64,000 nucleotides of DNA, from positions 50,533,001 to 50,597,000 of the forward strand of contig CM060883.1 of NCBI GenBank assembly GCA_030762935.1, read 5' to 3'. Shown here piece by piece: positions 11,292-22,773 of this stretch. The position numbers and the translations under genes are program-made. Under the pieces are notes generated by a model. It was not told the DNA's origin. It made no database searches and worked only from the letters and a program-made list of their open reading frames with translations. This DNA is from Hymenopus coronatus. Its lineage: Eukaryota; Arthropoda; Insecta; Mantodea; Hymenopodidae. The first letter of the stretch is position 1. Each line of letters opens with the position of its first letter.

Positions 11292-12023
11292 TTCTTTCTC
11301 TATATGCAAACTATGTACATAGAATGTAGAGAATTATTGTATTCCACCTTAAAATTCGATACCAAGATTTCACTGGAAATATATATTTTTCCAGATCCCC
11401 TAAGTCCAGAAAAGCATTTATTAGAAAAACATCCGCGCGTGTGTGTAGACAGCATAGCTCGAAAACGAAAAGACCGTTACATACCAAACCTGGTATTTAA
11501 TTTCAATATATTTCAAGGATGCGACATGAAAATGTTCAATAAAATCACCCACCCCAAACTCCTTTATATGCTAAAATTTTAGAGAATTTTTTTTTTCCAA
11601 AATAGAATGTATATCGTGAATTTTATGTAATGACCTCAAAGACCTCTTTATTTTGGATGAATTTTTCATAGCTGTAAACCGTAAGAGGTACACAAAACGT
11701 TTATACACAAAAAGTGGATCTTTTGAAACACACAATTTATGACACATATATATATATATATTTTAGTAAAGTTGGTCGTTGGTAAGTCACCTTTCGTTTC
11801 ATCTCTTGTTTTTATTGCTGGCCACACAAAGCAAACCGAAGTTCAGTTGTTCGCATAGTGACCAGCTCTTAAAAGATTTGATTATCTCTTTAGCCTAGTG
11901 TATTCCCCTATTTCCCTTCTGCTTATGTTTATTTCGATTAGTGTGATGTAAACAAGAATCTTTTGTAAGAAAAGTTTGTTTGCAGAAGAGATAGAGAAAG
12001 TCTCCTGAATGGAACACATTAGA
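11292..12023 (-). mobile_element. Rep860 copy, near full length
   Basis: From TTCTTTCTCTATATGC to the opposite end GAATGGAACACATTAGA. The part from about 11780 is included in the tandem duplication with 13121-13446. Confidence 0.9.
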
Positions 12024-12048
12024 TTTTTTAGCAGTATTCACCATAACA

Positions 12049-12116
12049 TCTATTATTATTATTGCTATTATTATTATTCTTATTATTATTCTTATTATTA
12101 TTGTTATTATTATTAT
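12049..12116. repeat. (ATT)n microsatellite
   Basis: About 68 bp of imperfect ATT/CTT/GTT repeats. The paralogous position at about 13475 has only a few units. Confidence 0.95.
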
Positions 12117-12296
12117 GCAAATGTTAATCTTGGTTAATGTTAATCTGTCTTAGCGTAAGCTTGGATAAGTTATTTAGAGAAGCTTTACAGCTATATATGT
12201 AGAATGTGTAGATAAAGTAATTTGAGTAACAAGCAAATTATTTTAATCCCAAGGCTCCTCATTTCATATTTTTGGCGAAATCCCAAATTAAAAAAT

Positions 12297-13094
12297 ATTT
12301 GTGTGTTTCATTTACATGACTTTCTCTACATCTCTACTTCAAGCTTATCGAGGATAATCATTAGCAGAAATGTTTTCTTGTAAGTAGAACGGAAATTAGG
12401 GAATTCACTAGGCTAAAACGACAGTCAAATCTTTTAAAAGATGGTTGCCATGTGGGTGAAATCCGTTTGTTTGCATGGCCAGTACTTGACACATTCCCGT
12501 TTGTGAAAAGTTTAAGTATTTTAAAACTGAAACCAATAAAGAGGAATATCTCACAAATGGTCAACTCCAAGGGGAAAAAATGTTTATTACATAAATTGCG
12601 TGCTTTAACGAGATCTATCTATTTTGTTAGTACATTTTTATCTATCTTTAAAGGTTTACTAGTTATACAAAATCTAGCAAAATTCATCCATTCAAATAGA
12701 GATCTTTAGAAGCTATTCCCATAAAATTCAAGATGTACATTTGTATTGTAAATATCTTTAATATACCTATTTTAATCAAAATTGTTAGAGCTATTTTTCA
12801 GAAAATCAAAGTTTTCAAAAATGTTTCCATGTAAAGGGTAGTTTGGGGTGGGGGATTTTCTTCAAAATCTTCGTGTCGCATCCTTGGGAGATATTAAAGC
12901 TTATATACCAAGTTTGGTATTTTACCGACTTTTCGTTATCATATACACACGCGCGCGCGGACCTTTCCTAAAAATGCTTTTTGGGATACAGGGGACCATA
13001 AAACGTTTATTTCCGGTGAATTCTCGGTATCGAATTTTTGGATAGAAGCAAAACCTTCTCTATACACTACGTACATAATACGTGTAGAGAAAGT
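12297..13094 (+). mobile_element. Rep860 copy, full length with a small 5' deletion
   Basis: Has CTCTACATCTCTACTTCAAGC, missing about 35 bp present in other copies; the same deletion is seen at 13680. Ends GTGTAGAGAAAGT. Confidence 0.93.
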
Positions 13095-13120
13095 AAAACT
13101 GTGGATATCTTTAACTAGCA

Positions 13121-13446
13121 GAATTGACCGTTATTCCTTGTTATGGATTAATAGCTTATCTCACGCGTGAAGTCACCTTTCGTTTCATGTCTGTTTTCTT
13201 TTTATTACTGTGTGCAAAGCGAACCGAACTTAAGTTGTTCATATGTAAATAGCTTATAAAATGTTTGACTATTGCGTTAGCCTAGTGCACTCCCTTATTT
13301 CCCTTCTACTTACAAGAAAGCAAGTAATAAGAGAATTTCTGCTGATGTTTAGCTCGACTAGTATGATATGGAAACAAGAATCTTTAATAAGAATAATTTG
13401 TTTGCAGATCAAAACAGAGAAAGTCGTGTAAATGTAGCACGTCAGA
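13121..13446 (-). mobile_element. Rep860 partial copy (duplicated)
   Basis: GACCGTTATTCCTTG through AGAAAGTCGTGTAAATG to CACGTCAGA. Paralogous to 11780-12023. Confidence 0.88.
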
Positions 13447-13663
13447 TTTTTTTTTGGCCTTATTCACCATAACATCTATTATTAGTATATGCAAATGTTT
13501 ATCTTGGTTAATGTGAAGCAGCTTAGCGTAAGCTTGGGTAAGTTATTTGCGGAAGCTGAATACATGTAGAATGCGTAAAATCATGTGAGTAACGCACAGG
13601 TTATTTTAATTTCAAGAGTCCACGTTTCATAACTTTCGTGAAATCCCAAATTAAAAAAAAAAA

Positions 13664-14568
13664 GATGCGTTTTATTCTCATGACTTTCTCTACATCTCTA
13701 CTTCATGCTTATCGAGATAAACATTAGCAGAAATGTTTACTTGTAAGCAGAACGGAAATTAGGGAATACGCAAGGCTAAAACGATAGTCAAATCTTTTAA
13801 AAGCTGATTGTCATGTGGATGAAATCCGTTCCTTAGCATCGTCAGGAGTTGCCAAATTCGCAAGTGTGAACATTTTAATTATTTTAAAACTGAAACCAAT
13901 AACTAACAAGGAATATCTAAAAAATGGTCAAATCCAGGAAAAGAATGCATGTGAGATAAATTGTGTGTTTCAACGAGATCTACATATTTTTTTAGTAAGT
14001 TTTTGTCCATCTCTTAGTTTAGTAGTTATGCAAAATTCATCGAGAATAAAGAGGTCTTCAGAGGCAATTCCCAGAATATTTAAGATATAAATTATATTTG
14101 CTGTGTAAATATCTTTAATATGCGGTATTTTAATCAAAATCGTTAGAGAGAGATGTAGAAAAAGTGATGTGTATAGAACACACAAGATTTTATTTTTTTA
14201 AATTGAATTACTCCATGCCCCATTACAAATGTATAAAATGACATTACATTTTACATACCTACTACTTGTTCTAATACTTTAGAATACATTTTTGAGAAAA
14301 TTAAAATTGTTGAAAAAGTTTCCATGTAAAGGGTAGCTTAGGGTGGGGTGATTTTCTACAAAATCGCATCCTTGTAGATTGTAACTTATATACCAAGTTT
14401 GGTATGTTACTGACTATTCTTTTTTGAGTTATCATGTTCACAGACACACGGACACAATTTTGTTTTTCTTTTATACAGGGGATCCTAATATCGGTGAAAC
14501 TTCGGTATCGAATTTTCGGGTGGAGTGCAATACTTTCTAAATGCATAGTACCTACGTGTTGAGAAAGT
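13664..14568 (+). mobile_element. Rep860 copy interrupted by a short insertion
   Basis: Second-unit copy. An unrelated 137-bp stretch (14149-14285), itself starting with a Rep860-end-like AGATGTAGAAAAAGTGATGTG, separates CAAAATCGTTAGAG from CATTTTTGAGAAAAT. Confidence 0.88.
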
Positions 14569-14599
14569 AAAAGAGAGGAATGATACATATTAAATTGTG

Positions 14600-14935
14600 G
14601 ATAATCATTTTATGGTTTGGTATGCTGTGTGCTAGCCTTCATCTTGATGCACCACGGAAATGGCCAGTTTGACCTGACCTTATTAGTGGTCATTAGTGGA
14701 GTCGTTACTGGGACGGATATGCAAGTTGTGGGGGATCGGCTTGAAAGCTATTGTCTTTACGCCATTACTGTGGGAAGCAGCTCAGGGTCTCCAAGTAACG
14801 GGCGCGTGTATAACTTATACAATGACGTCGGCAGATTACAGCTGTACTCGACTGTCACTGAAAGGGCAGATGGTCAACATGACGGTCCACCTCCTACTCC
14901 GACCCATTGCCCATAGATGTATGAACCTAATACAT
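14600..14935 (+). other. Unrecognised GC-richer segment with two overlapping open frames
   Basis: Between Rep860 copies lies a block of near-balanced base composition with plus-strand open frames of about 99 and 97 codons (14617-14916, hydrophobic start MVCCVLAFILMHH; 14696-14989). No motif is recognised. It might be a fragment of an unknown element. Confidence 0.35.
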
Positions 14936-14937
14936 GC

Positions 14938-15045
14938 AGAAAAATTTGTTGTGTTTGATTCTCATGACTTTCTTTATCGGTTCCACTAATAAACTTTTCT
15001 AACAAAAGTTTATTCTTGTATCTACATCATGCTTCTAGAAAATTA
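14938..15045 (+). mobile_element. Rep860 TCTGATG-end fragment
   Basis: TTGTTGTGTTTGATTCTCATGACTTTCTTTATC to CATGCTTCTAG, then lost at the start of the LTR-like repeat. Confidence 0.75.
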
Positions 15046-15047
15046 CT

Positions 15048-15545
15048 GGGAGATAGCAACCTAAGTGAAATAGTAAAATAATTTCTATTGCATCATGAGA
15101 AGAGACGCTACTGAAAGCGGGAAAAACAACAAAGGGTAGAACCTTTGTAATTACAATTCCACTTTTAATAAAAATTGGCTGTGCAGTTTGTACTCATTTA
15201 CTGTGTAAGTCAGTTCGTCTTTAGGTAGAAGTGCAGTCAGTTATTCCCTACAGTACTTCGGTCCTATATATTAAGAAATGTGATACGTGACATCTCAGTT
15301 TCATTTTAAAGTGAACGCGGTAATTGAGTTTCCGCTAGGATCTCAGGAGAACTATAAAATATATAAGTTGTGAATGTTCTCAGTAACAGCTTAAATACAT
15401 TACTCAAACTAAAAGTTACAAATGTGTTACCTATGAAATAGTTTTTTTTTTTTACCGTTCACGCCCAGTTAAGAGATACTTGCTGGATCGAAGAACCAAA
15501 CTAGCCGGAGCAAAAATATGAATAATATATTAATAACATAAATAA
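15048..15545 (+). repeat. LTR-like direct repeat, copy 1
   Basis: Shares with 16880-17425, in order: GGGAGATAGCA, ATGA(G/A)AAGAGACGCTACTG, CAGTTCGTCTT, TAGGTAGAAGTGCA, AAACTAAAAGTTACAAA(T/G)GTGTTA and AACTAGCCGGAGCAAA. Divergence is high. It could be an LTR, but no TG..CA ends or coding region were confirmed. Confidence 0.6.
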
Positions 15546-16610
15546 TAATAAAACACAAGCAGAGATAACGAGGAATAGGGACTATATGTGATCAAATAGA
15601 TATGATAAATCATTTTATAGTATAACATAGCATTGACCACATCTAGCTGTGATAAAAGTTATACCCACAGACAATAAAAATGGCTGATATTACGCATGTT
15701 CAGCCAAACTGTTCATTTCCTATTATAAAACACATGAAAAGCTTCACAATTTACAACAATTATTATAAAAATTGAAACAAAAGACTGGACATTTATATAA
15801 GTATAGCAGAAGTCATTATGAAGTGCATGAAGGATATACGGATAATGATCATGTGAGGAAAAGCTTAAATGCAGTGGGAAGCCAATATTTAGAAGAACAA
15901 AATAAAAGTTATGACAGTCATTAATTACCAGTTTGGCTGCTGGTTTTGTTATTAATACTCATAAATGTAGAATTAATTAACGTCTTTTAAGATATGGACT
16001 TATTGAGGCTAAGTTTTTGGGTTAGGCTATACGAAAACGTTGCAGATGAATGTAATAGAATTCAATATCACACAACTAACATTCTAAACAGAGCAAAATA
16101 AGAACAATTATTACAGATGATGCTGTTAACTGTTGGATATGCTTTTTAAATTTATAATAAAATATGTGATAAAAGGTTTGACGTAATGTAATATACTCCA
16201 CAGCTTTAACATAACCACAATATGTGATCATATTCTGTGACACAGAAATGTGATAATGTAATATAAGTTCTAGGAGTGAGTGGTACAACAGAGAGGAAGA
16301 TTTAACTCGTGTGTTGACGTGTCCATACTAGTGAAAAGCAGGATGTGTATAGCGTAGAATTCATTGTCACGTTATATTAACAAATACTTAACAAAATAAG
16401 CTTATACCGAGACAGAAAGCAAGAGGTGAAAGTGATGCGTGGGATGGTTATATATCTTGTATACTAAATATGGACAGATGGACTCCGTAGTTAAGTAATA
16501 TAACATGCCATTCTTCTTATGCTATTATTTTCTGGATCTTTAAAAATATGTTTACTTCCGTCACCACATATTATTTTATCTACTGAGCGAGATTTCTCCA
16601 GAAATGCATG
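15546..16610. other. AT-rich interval between the direct repeats
   Basis: No ORF or retroviral motif seen. If the repeats are LTRs, the internal region has been lost. Confidence 0.4.
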
Positions 16611-16614
16611 CAGC

Positions 16615-16762
16615 CCATACACACACAGAGATATTTTTCTAATTTTTTTTTTTATTCACGGGCCCCAAAACATGTATTTCCGATGAAATCTCGGTATTGA
16701 ATTTTTGGGTGCAATACAATACCCTATCTATACACTATGTACATAGTACGTATAGAGAAAGT
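16615..16762 (+). mobile_element. Rep860 hairpin-end fragment
   Basis: CACACACAGAGATATTTTTCT through TTCCGATGAAATCTCGGTAT to TACGTATAGAGAAAGT. Confidence 0.88.
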
Positions 16763-16789
16763 AAAAAATCTTTGCAAGGTTTCTGTGGC

Positions 16790-17425
16790 CAATAGCCAGG
16801 GAGCTGGGATGAAATGTATAAAAGAATGTCCTCGAGCTAAAAAGACTACGCGAGTCTTAGAAGGGATGGCGAGACTGAAAGACTCTGGAATGTTACTGAG
16901 AGTTAGCATCCTAGGATAGGATGGTTTATATTGGCTCATGAAAAGAGACGCTACTGGGAGCGGGAAAGAAAGCCAATTAGAGCAAAGTTTTAATGCATAG
17001 GCAGAACTATAGTAGTTTATATATTTTCTAGAGAGACACAGTTTCCAGCACAGTTCGTCTTCGTTAACGGTACAAGACAGTTCGTTTTCATTTACTGCAC
17101 AGTGCAGTCGTTTTAGGTAGAAGTGCATTTAGTTGTTTTCCCCAGTATTTTGGCATTAGAGATTACTTAGAAACTGATTGGCGGAAACGAAGCTTCACGT
17201 GTAAGTGAACGCGTAATACAGTTTCAGCTATGATTACATAGAAATATAACGTATGCATAAATTATGATATCTTTAGTAACAGTTTAAATAAATTGCTTAA
17301 ACTAAAAGTTACAAAGGTGTTATCCCTGAAAGTTCCTTATCTGTATATGTCCTGTTAAGAGATCCTGCTCGACTCTGGAACCCAACTAGCCGGAGCAAAT
17401 TTCATTAATACATTAACATAGTTTA
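16790..17425 (+). repeat. LTR-like direct repeat, copy 2 (longer)
   Basis: Same blocks as 15048-15545 in the same orientation plus an extra left part with a TATA-like GTATAAAAG at about 16818. Ends AACCCAACTAGCCGGAGCAAA followed by AT-rich sequence. Confidence 0.6.
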
Positions 17426-17438
17426 TAATACAAAAAAA

Positions 17439-18161
17439 TCTGATGTACTCCATTCACATGACTTTCTTTAGCTCTCTGTAACAAATTATAGTTAATAAGC
17501 TTTTTCTTCTATCTACTTCATGCTAAACGAGATAAACATTAGCAGAAATGGTCATTACTTAGTTCCTTATAAGTAGAAGGGAAATAGGGGGATGCACTAG
17601 GCTAAGCCAACGGTCCAATGCTTTAAAATGTGGTTGCTCGGGTATAGAAATCCAATTCTTTGTGTGGTCTGGTGTTGACAAGTTCCCGTACCAGAAAAGT
17701 AAAAGAATTTTACAATTGAAATCAATAACAACGATTATCTTAAAAACGGTTAACTCCAGGAAAAAATGCGTGTAACATAAACTGAGTGTTTTAATGAGCT
17801 CTACATTTTTTGTGAAGTAAGTTTTTGTCTATCTCTTACGGTTAACCAGTTATGCAAAATTCCAAAAAAATCATCCACAATAAAAATGTCTTCAGAGGCT
17901 ATTCCGCGAAAATACAAGATATGCATGCTATTTGTTATATAGGTGTCTTTAATACACGATATAACGGGCTTTTGATTTTTGAGCTATGCTGTGTACACAC
18001 CCATACGCACCACTCGCAGACATTTTTGTTAAAAATGCTTTTGGGGGGGGGGATTCATGAGGCCTTAAAACATATATTTCCGGTGAAATCTCGGTATCGA
18101 AGTTTTAGGTGCAATACAATACCTTCTCTATACACTATGTATTTCGTATGTGTAGAGAAAG
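17439..18161 (+). mobile_element. Rep860 copy with internal deletion
   Basis: TCTGATGTACTCC to GTGTAGAGAAAG. The block around the palindrome is missing (junction about 17960 at CACGATATAACGGG). A G9 run lies at about 18043-18051. Confidence 0.9.
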
Positions 18162-18809
18162 AAAAAAATCTAATGTGTTGCACTCACATGACTTTCTCTA
18201 GTTCCATAAAAACCTTCTTTATAAAAGATCTTTTTATATATGTCATGCTGATCAACATAAACATTGCTAGAAATAGTCTTATTACTTGTTTCTTTGTAAG
18301 CAGAGGGGAAATAAGGGAATACGCAAGACTAAAGCGACCGTCAGATATTTTAAAAGCGGGTCGCTAAGTGAAACAATCGAAATTTGGTTCCCTTTGCTTA
18401 CTAAGAGTGAAAAAAAACGAGCGACGAAAAGAAATATGTCTCCCGTTTGAGGAAAGTTTAAATCCTTTAAAACTGAAACTAATAAATCGCAATATCTCCA
18501 AAACGGTTAAGTTTACAAAACAGTGCATATAACATAAATTGTGTGTTTTAATGAACGCTACATTTTTGTGCAGTTAACTTTTGGTCTATCTCTTACGATT
18601 TACCAGTTATACAAAAATCATCCAGAATGAAGAGGTCTTCAGAGGCTATTCCTAGAAAATTCAAGCTATATATTTCGTTTGAAATTAAAATATCTTACAC
18701 ATATGACATTTTAATAAAACTTGTTAGAACCATTTTTGAGAAACTCAAAATTCTCAAAAAACGTTACATGAAAAGGGAGTTTGGGTGGGGGATTTTCTTA
18801 TAAATCTTC

Positions 18810-18824
18810 GTGTCGCTTCCTTGA
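18810..18824. repeat. Target-site duplication, left copy
   Basis: GTGTCGCTTCCTTGA, identical to 24693-24707. The sequence is native to Rep860 (its GTGTCGCATCCTTGG region), so the target was a Rep860 copy. Confidence 0.97.
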
Positions 18825-19060
18825 TGATAATGGTGTTTAAGGGCGCTCAACTGCCGAGGTCATAAGCGCCCTTACGATTAAAACTTGGCAATAGGCAGTA
18901 ACAAAATACCAAAAAAGGAAAAAAAAACACAAGTAAAAGAGCTAACACAGTTGAAAAGGAAGTAACAGAACGGTCCAGCCCTCTAAACAGAGCTGGATAT
19001 AAAACTCCATCTAAAATCAACACATTAAAATTAAAAGTGTTTTAAAAAACTGCTATCACA
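18825..19060 (-). other. LINE 3' UTR
   Basis: 236 nt between the ORF2 stop and the TSD-defined 3' end. It contains the terminal stem-loop at 18838-18874 and an A/T-rich middle. Confidence 0.8.
18838..18874 (-). other. Terminal 3' stem-loop of the LINE
   Basis: TAAGGGCGCT (18838-18847) and AGCGCCCTTA (18865-18874) are perfect 10-bp complements around a 17-nt loop, 13 nt from the 3' terminus. A structured 3' tail is a known recognition element for target-primed reverse transcription in several LINE clades; its role here is inferred. Confidence 0.8.
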
Positions 19061-22000
19061 CTAAAACGTCAAGGTAAAAGAAAGTTTTGCTAAAAATTTA
19101 AAAACCCTGTCCACTGCTCTTGAGTCATCTGCCAGGACCTCAGCAAGAGAGGCCGGCATGCCCATAGATGACCGAATGTGTGCCAGGTGATCACACTCCA
19201 GCAACACATGACGAACTGTCTGTGCCTCCCCACAGAGCGCACAGACAGGAGCAGGTTCACGTTTAAAAAGGTAACTGTGAGTAAAAATACAGTGGCCAAT
19301 TCTTAGCCGAGCTAGTACTACCTCCTCCCGGCGGAATAAACGAGAGGAGGTTACCCAGTTGACAGGGAGGTCCTTCACCTCTCGCAGCTTATTACCACGG
19401 AGAGCCGACCACTCCGCATGCCAAGTCGAAAAAACGGCTCTCCGTACAGCCACTCTAAAATCTTCTGCTGTTGAATGGGTAATCGTAACACTGGGCGCTG
19501 TGACTGCCGATTTCGCTGCCAAATCCGCCGTGTCATTCCCTGGCAAGCCAACGTGTCCAGGAATCCATGCGCACTCCACATTAAAACCAGAAGCGTGCAA
19601 AATGTGGAGGACGTCCTGGATGCGCTGCACCAAAGGATGGTAATTATACAGCTCACGAATGCTCTGAAGGGCACTAAGGGAATCACTAAGAATAAGGCAG
19701 TCACCTAATTTTCGACGTCGAATATACAGAAGGGCTTGATAAATAGCATATAGCTCGGCAGAATATATAGATGTGCAACTAGGCAAACCGTAAGTAGAAG
19801 TTGCGGTGCCAGTGACAAAGGCACATCCAACACCGTCGGGGCTCTTACTACCATCGGTGTAAATACAAATTCGGCCACTGTATTTGGATAAAAATTCTAA
19901 AAAAACAACGACGAATACTATCAAGAGGCGTAACAGATTTCCCGTAGAGCGTCATCCCGAGATCGACATGGGAGGTAGCGCGTAACCAAGGGGGGTGTAT
20001 ACTCTCTCCCTTGGATAACAGCCGAGGAATGTCAACATGGTGCTGGCGTAGAAGCTCACGGAAACGAAAACCTGCTGGCCTGGGGCTCAGAGAGCGGAGG
20101 CAGTATCGCTCGTGCAGCTCAGGGGAGAAAAACGCGTGATAAGTTGGATGCCCAGGCATACACTTCAGCCCACAGCCATAATTAGCAAGCAGGACATCAC
20201 GCCGACAACGCAGAGGAGGTTCTCCCGATTCGGCGTAGAGGCTAACAACTGGGCTCGTTGGAAAAGCTCCAACGGCCACACGGATGCCCTGGTTATGGAC
20301 TGTGTCTAACCTTCTGAGCACTGAAGGTCGAGCTGAAGAATACACAATGCTGCCATAGTCCAACTTCGAACGAATCACAGCACGATAAAGACGGAGCAGT
20401 GCCGTCCGATCCGCACCCCAAGATTTGCCACTTAGTATCCGTAAAAGATTTAGAGAACGGTCACATCGTGCTCTAAGCTGTGCTATTTGTGGTGCCCAAC
20501 AAAGTTTCCGATCGAAGATCAAACCAAGGAATCTCGCCTCGTCTGCGAAAGGAAGTAAATCTGGCCCGAGTCGAAGAGACGGCGGCATTTGCCACTTACG
20601 GCGCCAGAAGTTAACGCAGACTGTCTTCTCAGCGGAGAAACGAAAACCGTGTTTCGAGCTCCAAGCATAGAGATTGTCCAAACACCGCTGGAGGCGGCGT
20701 TCCAAAAACGGTGTACGCTGAGAAGTACAGAAGATGGCAAAGTCGTCCACGAATAAACAGGAAGAGACACCTTGAGGCACACATAGTGATATGGAATTTA
20801 TCGCAATAGCAAATAGAGTCACACTGAGTACCGAGCCCTGCGGCACTCCGTTCTCTTGAATAAAATGGTTAGAAAAAACCGAGCCCACCCTCACTCGAAA
20901 AACGCGGTCCCGCATAAAGTCCTGAATGACCAACGGTAGGCGTCCACGTATGTTCCAGTTGTGCAGAGAACGCAATATTCCCGCCCGCCAACACGTGTCG
21001 TAGGCCTTCTCGAGGTCAAAAAATATCCCAACTGTGGGGCTGTTCTTAAGAAATCCGTCCATAATCTGAGTTGACAGAGAGACAAGGTGGTCAGCAGTTG
21101 AACGTCGTCGTCGAAAGCCACACTGGATGTTCGTCAGAAGATTGTGGGATTCCAGCCACCACACCAACCGGCCATTGATCATGCGTTCCATCACCTTGCA
21201 CACGCAACTGGTGAGGGAAATAGGACGGTAACTGGAAGGCAGATGGCGGTCCTTTCCAGGTTTAAGAATGGGTATGATGGTGGCCTCCCGCCACTTGTCT
21301 GGAAAAATGCCATCAACCCAGACACGATTATAGACCTCGAGTAGGAAATCTTTGCCATCAGGAGAGAGATGTTGCAACATTTGGACGTGGATACCATCTG
21401 GACCTGGTGCTGAGTGTCGTGAAGAGGAGAGTGCATTGTCTAGCTCTGCCAGGGTGAAAAGGCGATTATAATCCTCAAGGTTGCCAGAGAGAAACGAGAA
21501 TTCTTGAGATTCCACCTGATTCTTAATTGTAAGAAACTCAGGGGAATAATTGCCTGAGCTAGACACCTGAGCAAAAGCACTGCCTAAAGTATTCGCCACG
21601 TCAAATGTATCAACAACAGCTCCGGTAGGTGTTTTGAGACCGGCGATGGGCATATGGTTCGGTTTCCCAGCCACACGTCTTAACTTATCCCATACGACAG
21701 AGGAAGGTGTATGTCGATTAAAGGAACCCACGAATTTATTCCATGACATCTTTTTGCTATCCTTAATAACCCGCCTAGAATGTGCACGCATCCGTTTATA
21801 GTGTATCAGGTTATCCAGTGTAGGAAAACGCTGGAAAACCCGTAGAGCTCGTCTGCGAGCGCGAATAGCATCCCGACAGTCATCGGTCCACCAAGGTACC
21901 GGAAATCGACGGCTGTAGCCAGTCGAACGCGGAATGGATTGCTCAGCAGCAGAAAGAATGGTCCCTGTGAGATGTTCGACCAAGTGGTTCACAGAGTCGT

Positions 22001-22751
22001 GCTCTTCGTAGCTAAATTCAGCCAAGTGGGAGTACAGTTCCCAGCTGGCGTGGTCTAGGCGCCAACTAGGTAAACGGGTGGAACATACAACGGGTGTCAG
22101 GACACTAATACGACAAGGAAAGTGGTCACTAGAATGCAAATCCGAGATGATATTCCAGCATAAGGTGACTCCCAGCTGAGGGGAACAAATTGCAATGTCA
22201 ATGTGTGAAAAACTATGAAATGCGTCAGATAGAAAGGTGGGCTCTCCGGTGTTCAAGAGAGCAAGATTCTGACTATCCAAGAAGTCTTTAAGTAGCGTAC
22301 CTCTCGCACAAGCCCGAGGAGAGCCCCAAAGAGGGTGATGGGCATTCACGTCGCCTACCAATAAAAAGGGTGGTGGCAACTGCGAAATGAGGTGTTCTAA
22401 GTCGCTGTGCGAGAGGTCCGCAGATGGAGGCAAATAGATACTGCAAATGGTGAATGAAGCGGAGGGTAGCTTAATGCTGACAGCAACGGACTGGATTGCA
22501 GATTGTATGGGTACGGAGTTGGCAAAAATATCATCCCGAATAAGCATCATAGTGCCCCCATGTGCCGGGACACCGTCCTCCGGGGATAAATCACATCGTA
22601 CGGAGGAGTACTGCCTGATGGTAACGGTGTCCTGTGGACGGAGCTTCGTCTCTTGTAAACATACAGCCAAGGGTTCATGCTGGCGCAGCAACAAGTCAAG
22701 CTCTGGTCGATGTGGTCGAATGCCGCGTATGTTCCAATGGAGGATAGCCAT
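19061..22751 (-). pseudogene. LINE ORF2: APE endonuclease, reverse transcriptase, RNase H, CCHC (one frameshift)
   Basis: Replication polyprotein of the retrotransposon. The first frame (22751-19848, 967 aa) contains an AP-like endonuclease: N7, E34 in LQETKL, GDVNAHH at 133 and SSDH at 207-210. The reverse transcriptase follows, with D579 in FFDLEKAYD, NGVPQGS at 634-640 and FVDD at 667-670 (FVDD in place of the usual YADD). The second frame (19924-19061) holds RNase H with all expected acidic residues in view: D in YTDGSK, E in SAELYA, D in LSDSLSAL and D in GNDTADLA, plus the GH of WIPGHVG. A C-x2-C-x7-H-x4-C motif (CALCGEAQ...HVLLEC) closes the protein. The frames differ by one base. The likely site is the A7 run at 19899-19905 (T7 on the coding strand), a classic slippage site, so this could be a genuine mutation or an assembly/read error. 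No internal stop is seen in either part. Confidence 0.92.
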
Positions 22752-22773
22752 TGAGTATATTATGGGATAAGTT

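Larger units (their letters stand above)
11780..14600 (+). repeat. Tandem segmental duplication, two units of about 1.4 kb
   Basis: Unit 1 (about 11780-13105) and unit 2 (about 13145-14600) share the order Rep860 minus-end, a non-Rep860 spacer (ATTCACCATAACATCTATTATTA at 12036 and 13462; GAAATCCCAAATTAAAAA at 12277 and 13640) and a Rep860 plus copy with the same private deletion. Flanks after the second copy are also alike (GTGGATATC / GTGGATAATC). Confidence 0.85.

Noticed and set aside
17852..18367. 171-codon plus frame
   Set aside because: It runs across the junction of two Rep860 copies; no domain.
19359..22770. Plus-strand open frames opposite the LINE ORFs
   Set aside because: They are shadows of the minus-strand ORF2 and have no family similarity.
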